Source: Qipengyuania vulgaris (lineage in GTDB: Bacteria > Pseudomonadota > Alphaproteobacteria > Sphingomonadales > Sphingomonadaceae). Taken from it: a stretch of DNA of 64,000 nt. The notes under the pieces were generated by a model, which was not told the origin of the DNA, did no database searches, and was given only the letters and a program-made list of their open reading frames with translations. Position 1 is the first letter of the stretch, and each line of letters begins with the position of its first letter. The stretch spans positions 18,668 through 82,667 of the forward strand of contig CCSI01000008.1 in the NCBI GenBank assembly GCA_000756795.1. The letters are read 5' to 3'. This document shows, in pieces, positions 36,640-43,821 of the stretch. Position numbers and translations under genes: made by a program.

Positions 36640-37389
36640 ATGACCTATTGCGTGGGAATGAAGCTCGACAAGGGCCTAGTGCTGATGAGCGACACGCGCA
36701 CCAATTCGGGCGTCGACAACATCTCGGTCTTCCGCAAGATGTTCACCTGGCAGGTTCCGGGCGAGCGCATCATCACGCTGATGACGGCGGGCAACCTTGC
36801 CACGACGCAGGCTGTTATCAGCCAGCTTGAAGAGCGCACGAAAGAGCCCGACGAGCGCGACAACATCCTTTTGAAGACACCGACGATGTTCCAGGTCGCC
36901 ACCGAAATCGGCAACCTTATGCGTAACATCATCGGTGAGCGGCAGGACGCCAATGGTGTGAAGGGCAGGGGCCGTTTCACCGCTTCCATTATCGTGGCAG
37001 GCCAGATCAAGGGCATGGAGCCGCGCCTGTTCATGGTCTATCCGGAAGGCAATTTCATCGAGGCCAGCCTCGACACGCCTTTCTTCCAGATTGGCGAAAC
37101 CAAATATGGCCGTCCCATCATCATACGCGGCTATGACAAGCAGATGAGCCTCGAGGACGGGGTGAAGCTGCTGATGGTCAGCTTCGATTCCACGCTGAAG
37201 GCCAATCTGTCGGTGGGCTTGCCGATTGATGTGCAGGTCATCGGCCGCGACGACTACGAGGCCAGCCACGAGCACCGCATCAGCCATGACGACAGCTACT
37301 TTTCCGCCATTTCGGCTGGCTGGGGCGATGCGCTGAAAAACGCTTTCCATTCGCTGCCCGACTATAGTTTCTATCGCGGCGACGACTGA
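36640..37389 (+). CDS. Anbu (ancestral beta-subunit) proteasome-type peptidase
   Basis: A 249-residue Ntn-hydrolase fold protein related to the proteasome beta subunit. After removal of Met the N-terminal residue is Thr (MTYCVGMKL), with Asp in LMSDTRTNSG and Lys in VFRKMF at the positions of the proteasome Thr1-Asp17-Lys33 triad. Anbu proteins form open ring or helical assemblies; protease activity is weak or unproven. It is last in the operon with ATP-grasp, alpha-E and transglutaminase proteins, a well-conserved grouping whose substrate is unknown. Confidence 0.95.
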   Translation: MTYCVGMKLDKGLVLMSDTRTNSGVDNISVFRKMFTWQVPGERIITLMTAGNLATTQAVISQLEERTKEPDERDNILLKTPTMFQVATEIGNLMRNIIGERQDANGVKGRGRFTASIIVAGQIKGMEPRLFMVYPEGNFIEASLDTPFFQIGETKYGRPIIIRGYDKQMSLEDGVKLLMVSFDSTLKANLSVGLPIDVQVIGRDDYEASHEHRISHDDSYFSAISAGWGDALKNAFHSLPDYSFYRGDD

Positions 37390-37444
37390 CTGACCGGATA
37401 CATCAAAAGCTAATTGGTCCGGTGCGGAGGTAATTTCCCCATCC

Positions 37445-37482
37445 GTAAACCATGGCGAATTGTAATATACCGCCATGTTTAC
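37445..37482. repeat. 12-bp inverted repeat upstream of the LuxR-type regulator
   Basis: GTAAACCATGGCG (37445-37457) and CGCCATGTTTAC (37471-37482) are complementary over 12 pairs with one bulged C, around a 13-base AT-rich centre. It lies between the Anbu gene and the regulator start. It could be an operator for the downstream regulator or a factor-dependent terminator; no T-run follows. Confidence 0.5.
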
Positions 37483-37541
37483 AACCATATGCGTAATGAT
37501 ACGGAATGCGCAGAACTACGCAGTGCCGTAGCGTCTTTCGC

Positions 37542-38171
37542 ATGACCCAGCGAAGCACTCTCCACATCGTCGATGGCTCCTGCCGCTCCCGTGCCGAACA
37601 GGCTCGGCTCGGGTTCGAAAACGGCTATCACTGCGAAATCTATTCGGATCTGGCGGAGCTCATGCTCAGTCCCCCGAACCGTGGCATCATCCTCGCGCGG
37701 GATGACGAGGGCGGGGGGCGCGTCGACGAAGTGCTCAGCCATCTCTCGCGCGCCGGTGTTTGGGTGCCAGTCGTGGCGACTTCGCAAGACCCTCGGCCCG
37801 GACAGGTGGTTGCCGCGATCAAGGCGGGGGCGCTCGATTATCTCCGCCTGCCCCTTCGGCCAGAACGGCTGCAGGAAGCAGTCAACCGGATAGAACGCGA
37901 AGCGGTCGCCTATGGCGAGGCGCGGCGCAAGATGATCGAGGCGCGCAATCGAATTGCCAGCCTGTCCCCGCGTGAACGCGAAGTGCTCGACTGGCTGGCC
38001 GAGGGGCGCAGCAACAAGATGATCGCCCGCGAACTCCACATCAGCCCGCGCACGGTGGAAATCCACCGCGCCAACATGATGAGCAAGCTTGGCGCCCACC
38101 ATGCGGCCGAAGCGGTTCGGCTGCGGATAGAGGCCCATCTCGATGGCGGACAGAGAATGCAGGCAGGTTGA
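37542..38171 (+). CDS. LuxR/FixJ-type regulator with degenerate receiver domain
   Basis: A 209-residue protein: an N-terminal receiver-like domain (TLHIVDGSC to PLRPERLQEAV) and a C-terminal LuxR helix-turn-helix (SLSPREREVLDWLAEGRSNK, ISPRTVEIHRANMMSKL). The receiver has lost its key residues: the second acidic residue is Gly (VDG), the phosphoacceptor position is Ala (GIILARDD, Ala52) and the conserved Lys is Arg (LPLRP). It should therefore act without phosphorylation, perhaps by ligand or constitutively. An ATG at 37506 in frame is less likely, since the fold starts just after 37542. A large inverted repeat precedes it. Confidence 0.88.
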   Translation: MTQRSTLHIVDGSCRSRAEQARLGFENGYHCEIYSDLAELMLSPPNRGIILARDDEGGGRVDEVLSHLSRAGVWVPVVATSQDPRPGQVVAAIKAGALDYLRLPLRPERLQEAVNRIEREAVAYGEARRKMIEARNRIASLSPREREVLDWLAEGRSNKMIARELHISPRTVEIHRANMMSKLGAHHAAEAVRLRIEAHLDGGQRMQAG

Positions 38172-38220
38172 AGACCTGCCCGCCCTTCGGTTCGCACCAA
38201 TTCTCCAGTCGTCGGGAAAA

Positions 38221-38886
38221 TTAGCGGCAGAAACTGCCGTTGCCATGTTCAAGATGGAGATGGTCGGCATGGGCTGCATTGTAATCGGGACCGAGCACGG
38301 TGCCGAACCGTTTGCAGGCGCTGCGATGGACGGTGCGCAGAAACTCGCGCTCCTTCTCACCAGCATTCCAGCCTGATTTCACGCTGATGCGCCTGCCGTC
38401 CTCGAGAACGAAGGCGCCGATATCGACCGCCTCCGCCCGCGAATGGGCTGAGCGGCGCGAAGTGCCTGCGACATTGCGGCAGGAATAGCTACCCATGGTC
38501 TCGATACGCGCAAGCGGGCTGCCGAGTAATTGCCGCGCCGCGCGGTCCACCCCGTAACGCGCCCAAGCGGCGAAAGTATTGGCCATCGGGCAGGCGAGGG
38601 GGCCAAGATTGGTCACGACCAGCGGGCCGAGGTCGCCGCCCACGCGGTCGAGCTGGACGCTGTCGAGCGCTTGGCAGCCTGCGCCATAATAACGGTCGGA
38701 AAGGGGAGCGAATTCAGCTCCACTTGCGCTTAGCTCGCGCACGCATTGCCGCGCTTCGGGCTTCTCCCAATTTGCCGAGCCGCTGCCCGAGGTGGGCGCG
38801 CGGGAAACCGGTTCGCGTGTTTCTGGAGAGACGCCGCATCCGGTCAGCGCAAGAGGAAGAAACGCTATGGCAGGGATGCGGCGCAT
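38221..38886 (-). CDS. Extensin-like domain lipoprotein
   Basis: A 221-residue protein with a lipoprotein signal ending LALTGCG (Cys17), a Ser/Gly-rich linker and an extensin-like C-terminal domain: conserved cysteines in ARQCVREL, GAGCQAL, GPLACPMA, GSYSCRN, RSACKRFG and SFCR; RRSAHSRAEAVDIGAF and AHADHLHLEHG are metal/peptidase-like. The domain resembles D-Ala-D-Ala or M15-type peptidases, so a cell-wall role is likely. It is convergent with the LuxR-type gene. Confidence 0.85.
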   Translation of the reverse strand: MRRIPAIAFLPLALTGCGVSPETREPVSRAPTSGSGSANWEKPEARQCVRELSASGAEFAPLSDRYYGAGCQALDSVQLDRVGGDLGPLVVTNLGPLACPMANTFAAWARYGVDRAARQLLGSPLARIETMGSYSCRNVAGTSRRSAHSRAEAVDIGAFVLEDGRRISVKSGWNAGEKEREFLRTVHRSACKRFGTVLGPDYNAAHADHLHLEHGNGSFCR

Positions 38887-38949
38887 GAGTATCTCCCTAT
38901 GCCGGGTATGGTTAACACCGACCTAACGACGGCCAGCAACTTCGCGACG

Positions 38950-38978
38950 TTGACTTCTGCTATTTAGGTTATTAGCTA
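38950..38978 (+). promoter_or_regulatory. Promoter of sdpR-sdpI, giving a possibly leaderless mRNA
   Basis: TTGACT (38950-38955), a 17-base spacer, TAGCTA (38973-38978). Transcription would begin about base 38985, at the ATG at 38986, so the message may be leaderless; no Shine-Dalgarno sequence is present. The -10 overlaps the operator. Confidence 0.5.
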
Positions 38979-38984
38979 AATAGC
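38959..38984. promoter_or_regulatory. Perfect 9-bp operator palindrome for the ArsR/SdpR regulator
   Basis: GCTATTTAG (38959-38967), an 8-base spacer, CTAAATAGC (38976-38984): exact inverted repeat ending one base before the sdpR start codon and overlapping the -10 box. This is where an autorepressing ArsR-family dimer would bind. Confidence 0.72.
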
Positions 38985-38985
38985 T

Positions 38986-39285
38986 ATGACAAGCGTGTTC
39001 GATGCCCTGTCCCATCCCATCCGGCGCGAGGTGCTGGAACTGCTTAAGCACGGCGGGCACACGGCTGGCGAGTTGGCGGACCATTTCCCGGTCTCCAAGC
39101 CAACCATGTCGGGCCATTTCGCCAAGCTGAAGGCCGCAGGCCTCATCCTCGGCGAAAACCGGGCAGGCAGCATTGTCTACACGCTCAATATGTCGACGCT
39201 TGAAGAAGCGCTGCACGGCTTCATGGCGCGCATGGAAATCGCCCGCAAAGAAGCCCCCGGCAGCAGCAAAGGAGAGACTCCGTGA
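38986..39285 (+). CDS. ArsR-family autorepressor (SdpR-like)
   Basis: A 99-residue winged-helix protein. It begins VFDALSHPIRREVLELLKHG, has the recognition region ADHFPVSKPTMSGHFAKLKAAGLI and lacks metal-binding Cys pairs, as in SdpR. In Bacillus subtilis SdpR represses sdpRI and is captured by SdpI when toxin is bound; transfer of that scheme here is by analogy. Its stop overlaps the GTG of the sdpI-like gene (GTGA), and a perfect palindrome abuts its start. Confidence 0.9.
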   Translation: MTSVFDALSHPIRREVLELLKHGGHTAGELADHFPVSKPTMSGHFAKLKAAGLILGENRAGSIVYTLNMSTLEEALHGFMARMEIARKEAPGSSKGETP

Positions 39286-39944
39286 ATGTGAAGCGCCCGC
39301 TTATTGCCGGTCTCGCTGTGGCCGCTGCCATGGTCGTTTTCGCCTTCGTGACGGCTGCGCGCCTGCCCGCCGATGCGGTGCTTCCGACGCATTGGAACGC
39401 GCGCGGCGAGCCCGATGCCTTCAGTCCGGCACTCTGGGCGCTGCTCTTCCCCGCCCTGCTCGCGGCAGGAACTTCATTGGGTTTCGCGCTCATCCCGCGT
39501 ATCGAGCCGCTGCAAGAAAAGCTCGAAGGCTCGGCCCCGTTGCTGCGCGCGAGCTGGATTGGCATCATGCTGCTGTTTCTCATCATCCAGGGCACCATCG
39601 GCCTGCCCGCCTACGGTATCGAGGTGCCGGTCAACGCCATCATGATCGGCGTCGGACTGATGCTGGTGATGCTCGGCAATGCGCTGCCCAAAAGCCGGCC
39701 CGGCTTCTTCGTCGGCATTCGCACACCTTGGGCCATCCTTGATGCCGACAACTGGATTGCCACGCACCGTCTGGGCGGCAAGCTGATGATGCTCGCAGGC
39801 CTTGCGATTATCGTCGCCAGCGTCATGCCTCTGAGCGCGGAGGCCATCGGCATCGTGGTATTGGTATCGGTATTCAGCGCCGCGCTGATACCCTTCGTCT
39901 ACAGCTGGTGGCTGTGGCAGAGCGGTAAGGCCAACAAGGCCTGA
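39282..39944 (+). CDS. SdpI-family membrane protein
   Basis: A 220-residue membrane protein with six to seven helices. It has a DUF1648-type start (AVLPTHWNARGEPDAFSP) and an SdpI-type region (RPGFFVGIRTPWAILDADNWIATHRLGGKL). In Bacillus, SdpI gives immunity to the SdpC toxin and signals to SdpR. No SdpC-like toxin, SdpA or SdpB is seen here. The GTG start overlaps the sdpR stop, so repressor and membrane sensor are translated together. Confidence 0.9.
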   Translation: MNVKRPLIAGLAVAAAMVVFAFVTAARLPADAVLPTHWNARGEPDAFSPALWALLFPALLAAGTSLGFALIPRIEPLQEKLEGSAPLLRASWIGIMLLFLIIQGTIGLPAYGIEVPVNAIMIGVGLMLVMLGNALPKSRPGFFVGIRTPWAILDADNWIATHRLGGKLMMLAGLAIIVASVMPLSAEAIGIVVLVSVFSAALIPFVYSWWLWQSGKANKA

Positions 39945-39951
39945 GCAGCAT

Positions 39952-40323
39952 TTACTCGGGCGCGAGCACCTGCTCCCATAATTCGATTTTCACGCCGTCG
40001 GGGTCGAGCAGCCAGGCGAACTTGCCATAGCCTTCGTCGACGCTGTCGAGCACATCGACGCCCTTGTCCTTCAATTGCGCCACGAAGGTTTCGAGGTCGT
40101 CGACGCGTAGGTTTATCATGAATCCGCCCTGTCCCGGCTTAATATATTCCGCGTCCTTGAAATGGCTGATGAGCGAATAGGGCTTGTCGCCGGTCTCCTC
40201 GGCCCAGTCGAGTTGCGGCCCGTAAGGCCCGTCGATACCGAGAGTGTCGCGATACCAGGCCCGCGTCGCCTCGGGGTCCTTCACGACGTAAAACACGCCC
40301 CCCAGTCCGGTGATTTTCGCCAT
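39952..40323 (-). CDS. VOC-family (glyoxalase/bleomycin resistance) protein
   Basis: A 123-residue vicinal-oxygen-chelate protein: GGVFYVVKDPEATRAWYRDTLG at the start and FAWLLDPDGVKIELWE at the end, the last giving the metal-ligand Glu. Substrate is unknown. The ATG at 40323 fits the family; the longer frame runs into the divergent nucleotidyltransferase gene. Its stop lies seven bases from the end of the convergent sdpI-like gene. Confidence 0.86.
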   Translation of the reverse strand: MAKITGLGGVFYVVKDPEATRAWYRDTLGIDGPYGPQLDWAEETGDKPYSLISHFKDAEYIKPGQGGFMINLRVDDLETFVAQLKDKGVDVLDSVDEGYGKFAWLLDPDGVKIELWEQVLAPE

Positions 40324-40398
40324 CTCGCCTTTCTCCCTTGATTGGCGGAAGACTGCCACAGGATTTCCCTTGGCGCAAAAGCCTGTATTGAGGGGGCA

Positions 40399-40818
40399 AT
40401 GATTTCGGTGCGCACCATCCTCACCTACGGCACCTTCGACCTGTTCCATGTCGGGCACCTGCGCCTGCTCGAACGGCTGGCGGCTATGGGCGACCGGCTG
40501 GTGGTCGCAGTATCGACCGACGAATTCAACACCGAGAAGGGCAAGTCTTCCCTCATTCCGTATGAGGACCGCGCGGCCATCGTCGGCGCACTCTCCTGTG
40601 TGGACGAAGTCATCCCTGAGAAAAGCTGGGACCAGAAAGAGAGCGACGTGCTTGCGGTGGGCGCCGACGTGCTGGCGATGGGCGATGACTGGCAGGGGAA
40701 GTTCGACCACCTCTCGCACCTGTGCGAAGTGGTTTACCTCCCGCGCACCGAGGGCGTAAGCACCACCACCATCAAGGGCCAGCTCGTGCCCCGCAGCACC
40801 GACCTGCCCGACGCATGA
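40399..40818 (+). CDS. Glycerol-3-phosphate cytidylyltransferase-like nucleotidyltransferase (TagD-like)
   Basis: A 139-residue nucleotidyltransferase with the HxGH motif in TYGTFDLFHVGHLRLLERL and the second signature RTEGVSTTTIKG near the C-terminus, as in TagD/GCT enzymes that make CDP-glycerol or a related CDP-alditol. AGGGGG precedes the ATG at 40399. Its stop overlaps the next ATG (ATGA), coupling it to a LicD-family phosphotransferase that could use the activated alcohol. The substrate is inferred from motif similarity. Confidence 0.86.
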   Translation: MISVRTILTYGTFDLFHVGHLRLLERLAAMGDRLVVAVSTDEFNTEKGKSSLIPYEDRAAIVGALSCVDEVIPEKSWDQKESDVLAVGADVLAMGDDWQGKFDHLSHLCEVVYLPRTEGVSTTTIKGQLVPRSTDLPDA

Positions 40819-41663
40819 TCGAATATACCGACGGCAAGCCGAGCGCCGACCTTGTGCGCCTTCAGGCCACGCTGTCGGAGATGGCAGAGCGGGTGCTGGC
40901 GTTTTGCCGGACCCACGACATTCCGATTGTTTTCATCGGCGGCACGGCTCTCGGCGCGGTGCGCGATAGCGGGTTCATCCCGTGGGACGACGACATCGAC
41001 CTCGCCCTGATGCGCAAAGACTACCGGCGCTTCGCCGCCGCCTTTCGCGAGCATGGCATCGAGGGGCTGGTCCTGCAGGACTGGGATAGCGACCCGTCCT
41101 ATCATCACGCGTTCGGACGGCTCAGGCTGGAGGGCACGCGCATCGACGAGCCCGACTTCGAAGGCACGGGGATGCACGAGGGCATTTTCATCGACCTTTT
41201 CATTTATGACGAACTACCGCGTTGGGGCGTATTGCGCAGTCTCCAACGGATGCTGCTCGGCCTCGCGAACCTCGTCATCATGCCCCCTGCCGTAGACGCC
41301 AAGCTGGCGGCGCGAGGGCAGTCACGAGGGCTGGCCCGCCGTATTGGCCTCGCGCTGCGAAGGGCAGGGCTCGCACCCCTTGCAATCCGGATGCGCGAGA
41401 AGGTCAGCCGCTGGGGCGAGGGCAGCGGGAGCGGGGTCATCGACAGCTTCCCGATGCTGGGCGTGAGCAAGTGGCGCAAGACCACGCTTGCCAAGTCCGA
41501 CTTGCTGCCGCCGCGCCCTGCAAGGCTCGGCACGCTCGAAGGCCATGTCCCGGCCAATGCCGAACGGTTCTTCGAACTGCACTACAACGCCAGCTGGCGC
41601 GAACCCCCGCCAGAGGATGCGCGCCAGCCCGGCCATGTCACCACGGTCGATTTCGGCGACTGA
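40815..41663 (+). CDS. LicD-family phosphotransferase
   Basis: A 282-residue protein with the LicD nucleotidyltransferase core: FIGGTALGAVRDSGFIPWDDD followed by IDLALMR, giving the GG and DDD catalytic residues. It then has GIFIDLFIYDELP and a C-terminal HYNASWREPP. LicD enzymes transfer phosphocholine or other phospho-alcohols onto glycans. Coupling by ATGA to the TagD-like gene suggests the pair decorates a surface polysaccharide with a phospho-alditol. Its TGA is immediately followed by the stop of the convergent putP with no spacer. Confidence 0.86.
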   Translation: MIEYTDGKPSADLVRLQATLSEMAERVLAFCRTHDIPIVFIGGTALGAVRDSGFIPWDDDIDLALMRKDYRRFAAAFREHGIEGLVLQDWDSDPSYHHAFGRLRLEGTRIDEPDFEGTGMHEGIFIDLFIYDELPRWGVLRSLQRMLLGLANLVIMPPAVDAKLAARGQSRGLARRIGLALRRAGLAPLAIRMREKVSRWGEGSGSGVIDSFPMLGVSKWRKTTLAKSDLLPPRPARLGTLEGHVPANAERFFELHYNASWREPPPEDARQPGHVTTVDFGD

Positions 41664-43142
41664 TTACGCGGTTTGCGCGGCCGGCGCTTTCGCCGTCGCC
41701 TTGCTCACCACAACGATAGCGAGCCATGCGGCGATGAAGCCCGGGACGATTTCGTAAAGACCTGCGTCCATGCCCGGAAGCGCGCCGTTCCAGCCCAGTG
41801 CAATCCACGCCGCAACCGTTGCCGCGCCGGTTACGAGGCCTGCAACCGCGCCCGCGCCGGTCATCTTCTTCCATGTCAGCGACAGGATGATGAGCGGACC
41901 GAAGGCCGCGCCGAAGCCTGCCCATGCATTGGAAACGAGGCCGAGGACTTGGCTTTCGGGATCGCTCGAGACCCAGATTGCCGCCAGCGCCACCAGCGCT
42001 ACGCAGACGCGGCCGACATTCACGCTTTCACGCTCGCTCGCCTGCTTGCGGAAGAACAGCTTGTAGAAGTCTTCCGTCAGCGAGGAGGATGCCACCAGCA
42101 GCTGGGAGGAAATCGTCGACATGATGGCGGCAAGAAGTGCTGCCAGCAGGAAACCAGTGATGAGCGGGTGGAACAAGAGGTTCGCCAGCACGATGAAAAT
42201 GGTCTCGGGGTTCTCGACCACCAGCCCGTTGCGCTCGACATAAGCGCGGCCCGCGATGCCGATACCGATAGAGCCAAGCAGCGCCACACCCATCCAGCTC
42301 ATTCCGATATTGCGCGCGGTCTTGACCTTCTCGACCGTGTCGATGGCCATGAAGCGCACGATGATATGCGGCTGACCGAAATAGCCGAGGCCCCAAGTCA
42401 CCGCGCTGATGAAGCCGAGCAGCGTCAAGCCCTGCGTCAGGCTGAGAAAGCCCTCGACGGGCACGTCGGTCAGCGAACCCCCGCCTTCGCCGCCAGCGCC
42501 GAACATCACCACCAGCGGCATCAGCACCAGCGCGACAACCATGATGCAGCCCTGCACGAAATCGGTGAGGCTCACCGCGAGGAAGCCGCCAACCATGGTG
42601 TAGGCCAGCACGACAAGCGCGGTAATCCAAATGCCCATCATGTAATCCGACATGCCGGTATCGGGCAGGATGCCGGCGAAACTGGTCTCGAACAGCAGCC
42701 CGCCACCGACGAGACCTGCAGCTGTATAGACCGCGAAAAACACCACCACGATAAGCGCGGAAACGACACGGAGTGCTACGGCCTTGTCGGGGAAGCGGTT
42801 GGCGAGGAATTCGGGGATGGTCAGCGCATTGCCATAGTCCTCGGTCTGCTTGCGCAGGCGCGGGGCGACGACAATCCAGTTGACCAAGGCGCCGACGAAC
42901 AGGCCGATACCAATCCATGCCTCGACGAGTCCCGCGGCATAGAGCGCGCCGGGCAGGCCGAGCAGCAGCCACCCGCTCATATCCGAGGCCCCAGCCGACA
43001 GCGCGGCGACAGCGGGCGGCAGATTGCGTCCGGCAAGGAGATAGCCTTCCGAAGTTTCGGTCGAACGCTTCCAAGCCCACAGGCCGATGCCGATCATGGC
43101 GATGAAATACAGGGCGAGTGAAATTAGTGTTCCGGTTTCCAT
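41664..43142 (-). CDS. putP: Sodium/proline symporter (SSS family)
   Basis: A 492-residue transporter with about 13 membrane helices. Diagnostic PutP segments are SEGYLLAGRNLPPAVAALSA (residues about 30-50), GASDMSGWLLLGLPGALY and AAIMSTISSQLLVASSSLTED with the sodium-site serines. It imports proline with Na+. The ATG at 43142 is used in place of a TTG at 43160; no strong Shine-Dalgarno is seen. A 14-bp palindrome lies 12 bases upstream of the ATG and may be its operator. Confidence 0.93.
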   Translation of the reverse strand: METGTLISLALYFIAMIGIGLWAWKRSTETSEGYLLAGRNLPPAVAALSAGASDMSGWLLLGLPGALYAAGLVEAWIGIGLFVGALVNWIVVAPRLRKQTEDYGNALTIPEFLANRFPDKAVALRVVSALIVVVFFAVYTAAGLVGGGLLFETSFAGILPDTGMSDYMMGIWITALVVLAYTMVGGFLAVSLTDFVQGCIMVVALVLMPLVVMFGAGGEGGGSLTDVPVEGFLSLTQGLTLLGFISAVTWGLGYFGQPHIIVRFMAIDTVEKVKTARNIGMSWMGVALLGSIGIGIAGRAYVERNGLVVENPETIFIVLANLLFHPLITGFLLAALLAAIMSTISSQLLVASSSLTEDFYKLFFRKQASERESVNVGRVCVALVALAAIWVSSDPESQVLGLVSNAWAGFGAAFGPLIILSLTWKKMTGAGAVAGLVTGAATVAAWIALGWNGALPGMDAGLYEIVPGFIAAWLAIVVVSKATAKAPAAQTA

Positions 43143-43153
43143 GGAACGGGCAA

Positions 43154-43167
43154 GTAACAAATGTTAC
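43154..43167. promoter_or_regulatory. 14-bp palindrome between putP and the LOV gene
   Basis: GTAACA-AA-TGTTAC is an exact inverted repeat in the 117-base divergent region, 12 bases from the putP ATG. It has the size of a dimeric repressor or activator site; the protein is unknown. Confidence 0.42.
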
Positions 43168-43259
43168 CGTGGCTGGCCACCTTAGTCTCCGTGAGCCGCC
43201 CGCGGGTGCCGGCAAAGACTGAGCTATGCAGCACCGTTTGCTTGCCGTAGTGCCCATCC

Positions 43260-43808
43260 ATGAGCCGCACTTTCCATGATGAGTCGGTCGACTTGCCCGA
43301 AGGGCTCCTGACGCTTTTCCAGCGCAGCCGGGTATCGCTGACCCTGGCCGATCTCGAACAGCCCGATTGCCCGCTCATCGCCGCCAACGACCACTTTTTC
43401 GAGCTATGCGGTTACCGAGCGGACGAGGTTATCGGTCAAAACTGCCGTTTTCTTCAGCCGGCATGCGGGGCAGGACCGGTGCGAGACCGGATGCGGCAGT
43501 TCATCACGGACGAAGCGCTGGACGACGGGAAGTTTGTCGTCCCGAACGAGACCAAGGGCGGGAAGCCTTTCCTCAACCTCATCTACATGTCCAAGTTGAA
43601 GCGCGGCGGGAAGCCGCGCCTCATCCTCGGGTCGCAATTCCGCATCAACAGCGAACGCGCGGGTATGGCGGAACTTTATGATCGTGCGCTCACCGAAGAT
43701 TTGCGCAAGCTCAACCTGTTGACAACCGAAAGCAATTGGATTGTCTTGGGTAGCTTCGAGGCGCTCGCTTCGAGCAATGCGATTATTGCACAGGCACGCT
43801 TTGAATAG
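43260..43808 (+). CDS. Short LOV-domain blue-light photoreceptor
   Basis: A 182-residue protein that is almost only a LOV (PAS) domain. The flavin-adduct motif GQNCRFLQ has Cys62, with Asn61, Arg63 and Gln66. The other FMN contacts are Asn96 (VVPNETKGG), Asn106 (PFLNLIYMS) and Gln126 (LGSQF), so all core photochemistry residues are present. A C-terminal helix of about 45 residues follows and could be a dimerisation or Jalpha-type helix. There is no kinase or DNA-binding domain; the output is probably through a partner. The histidine kinase gene starts 13 bases after its stop. Confidence 0.93.
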   Translation: MSRTFHDESVDLPEGLLTLFQRSRVSLTLADLEQPDCPLIAANDHFFELCGYRADEVIGQNCRFLQPACGAGPVRDRMRQFITDEALDDGKFVVPNETKGGKPFLNLIYMSKLKRGGKPRLILGSQFRINSERAGMAELYDRALTEDLRKLNLLTTESNWIVLGSFEALASSNAIIAQARFE

Positions 43809-43821
43809 GGGAACGCAGGAC

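Noticed and set aside
37393..37423. ACCGGA/TCCGGT arms after the Anbu gene as terminator
   Set aside because: Six-base arms with a 19-base loop and no T-run; weak.
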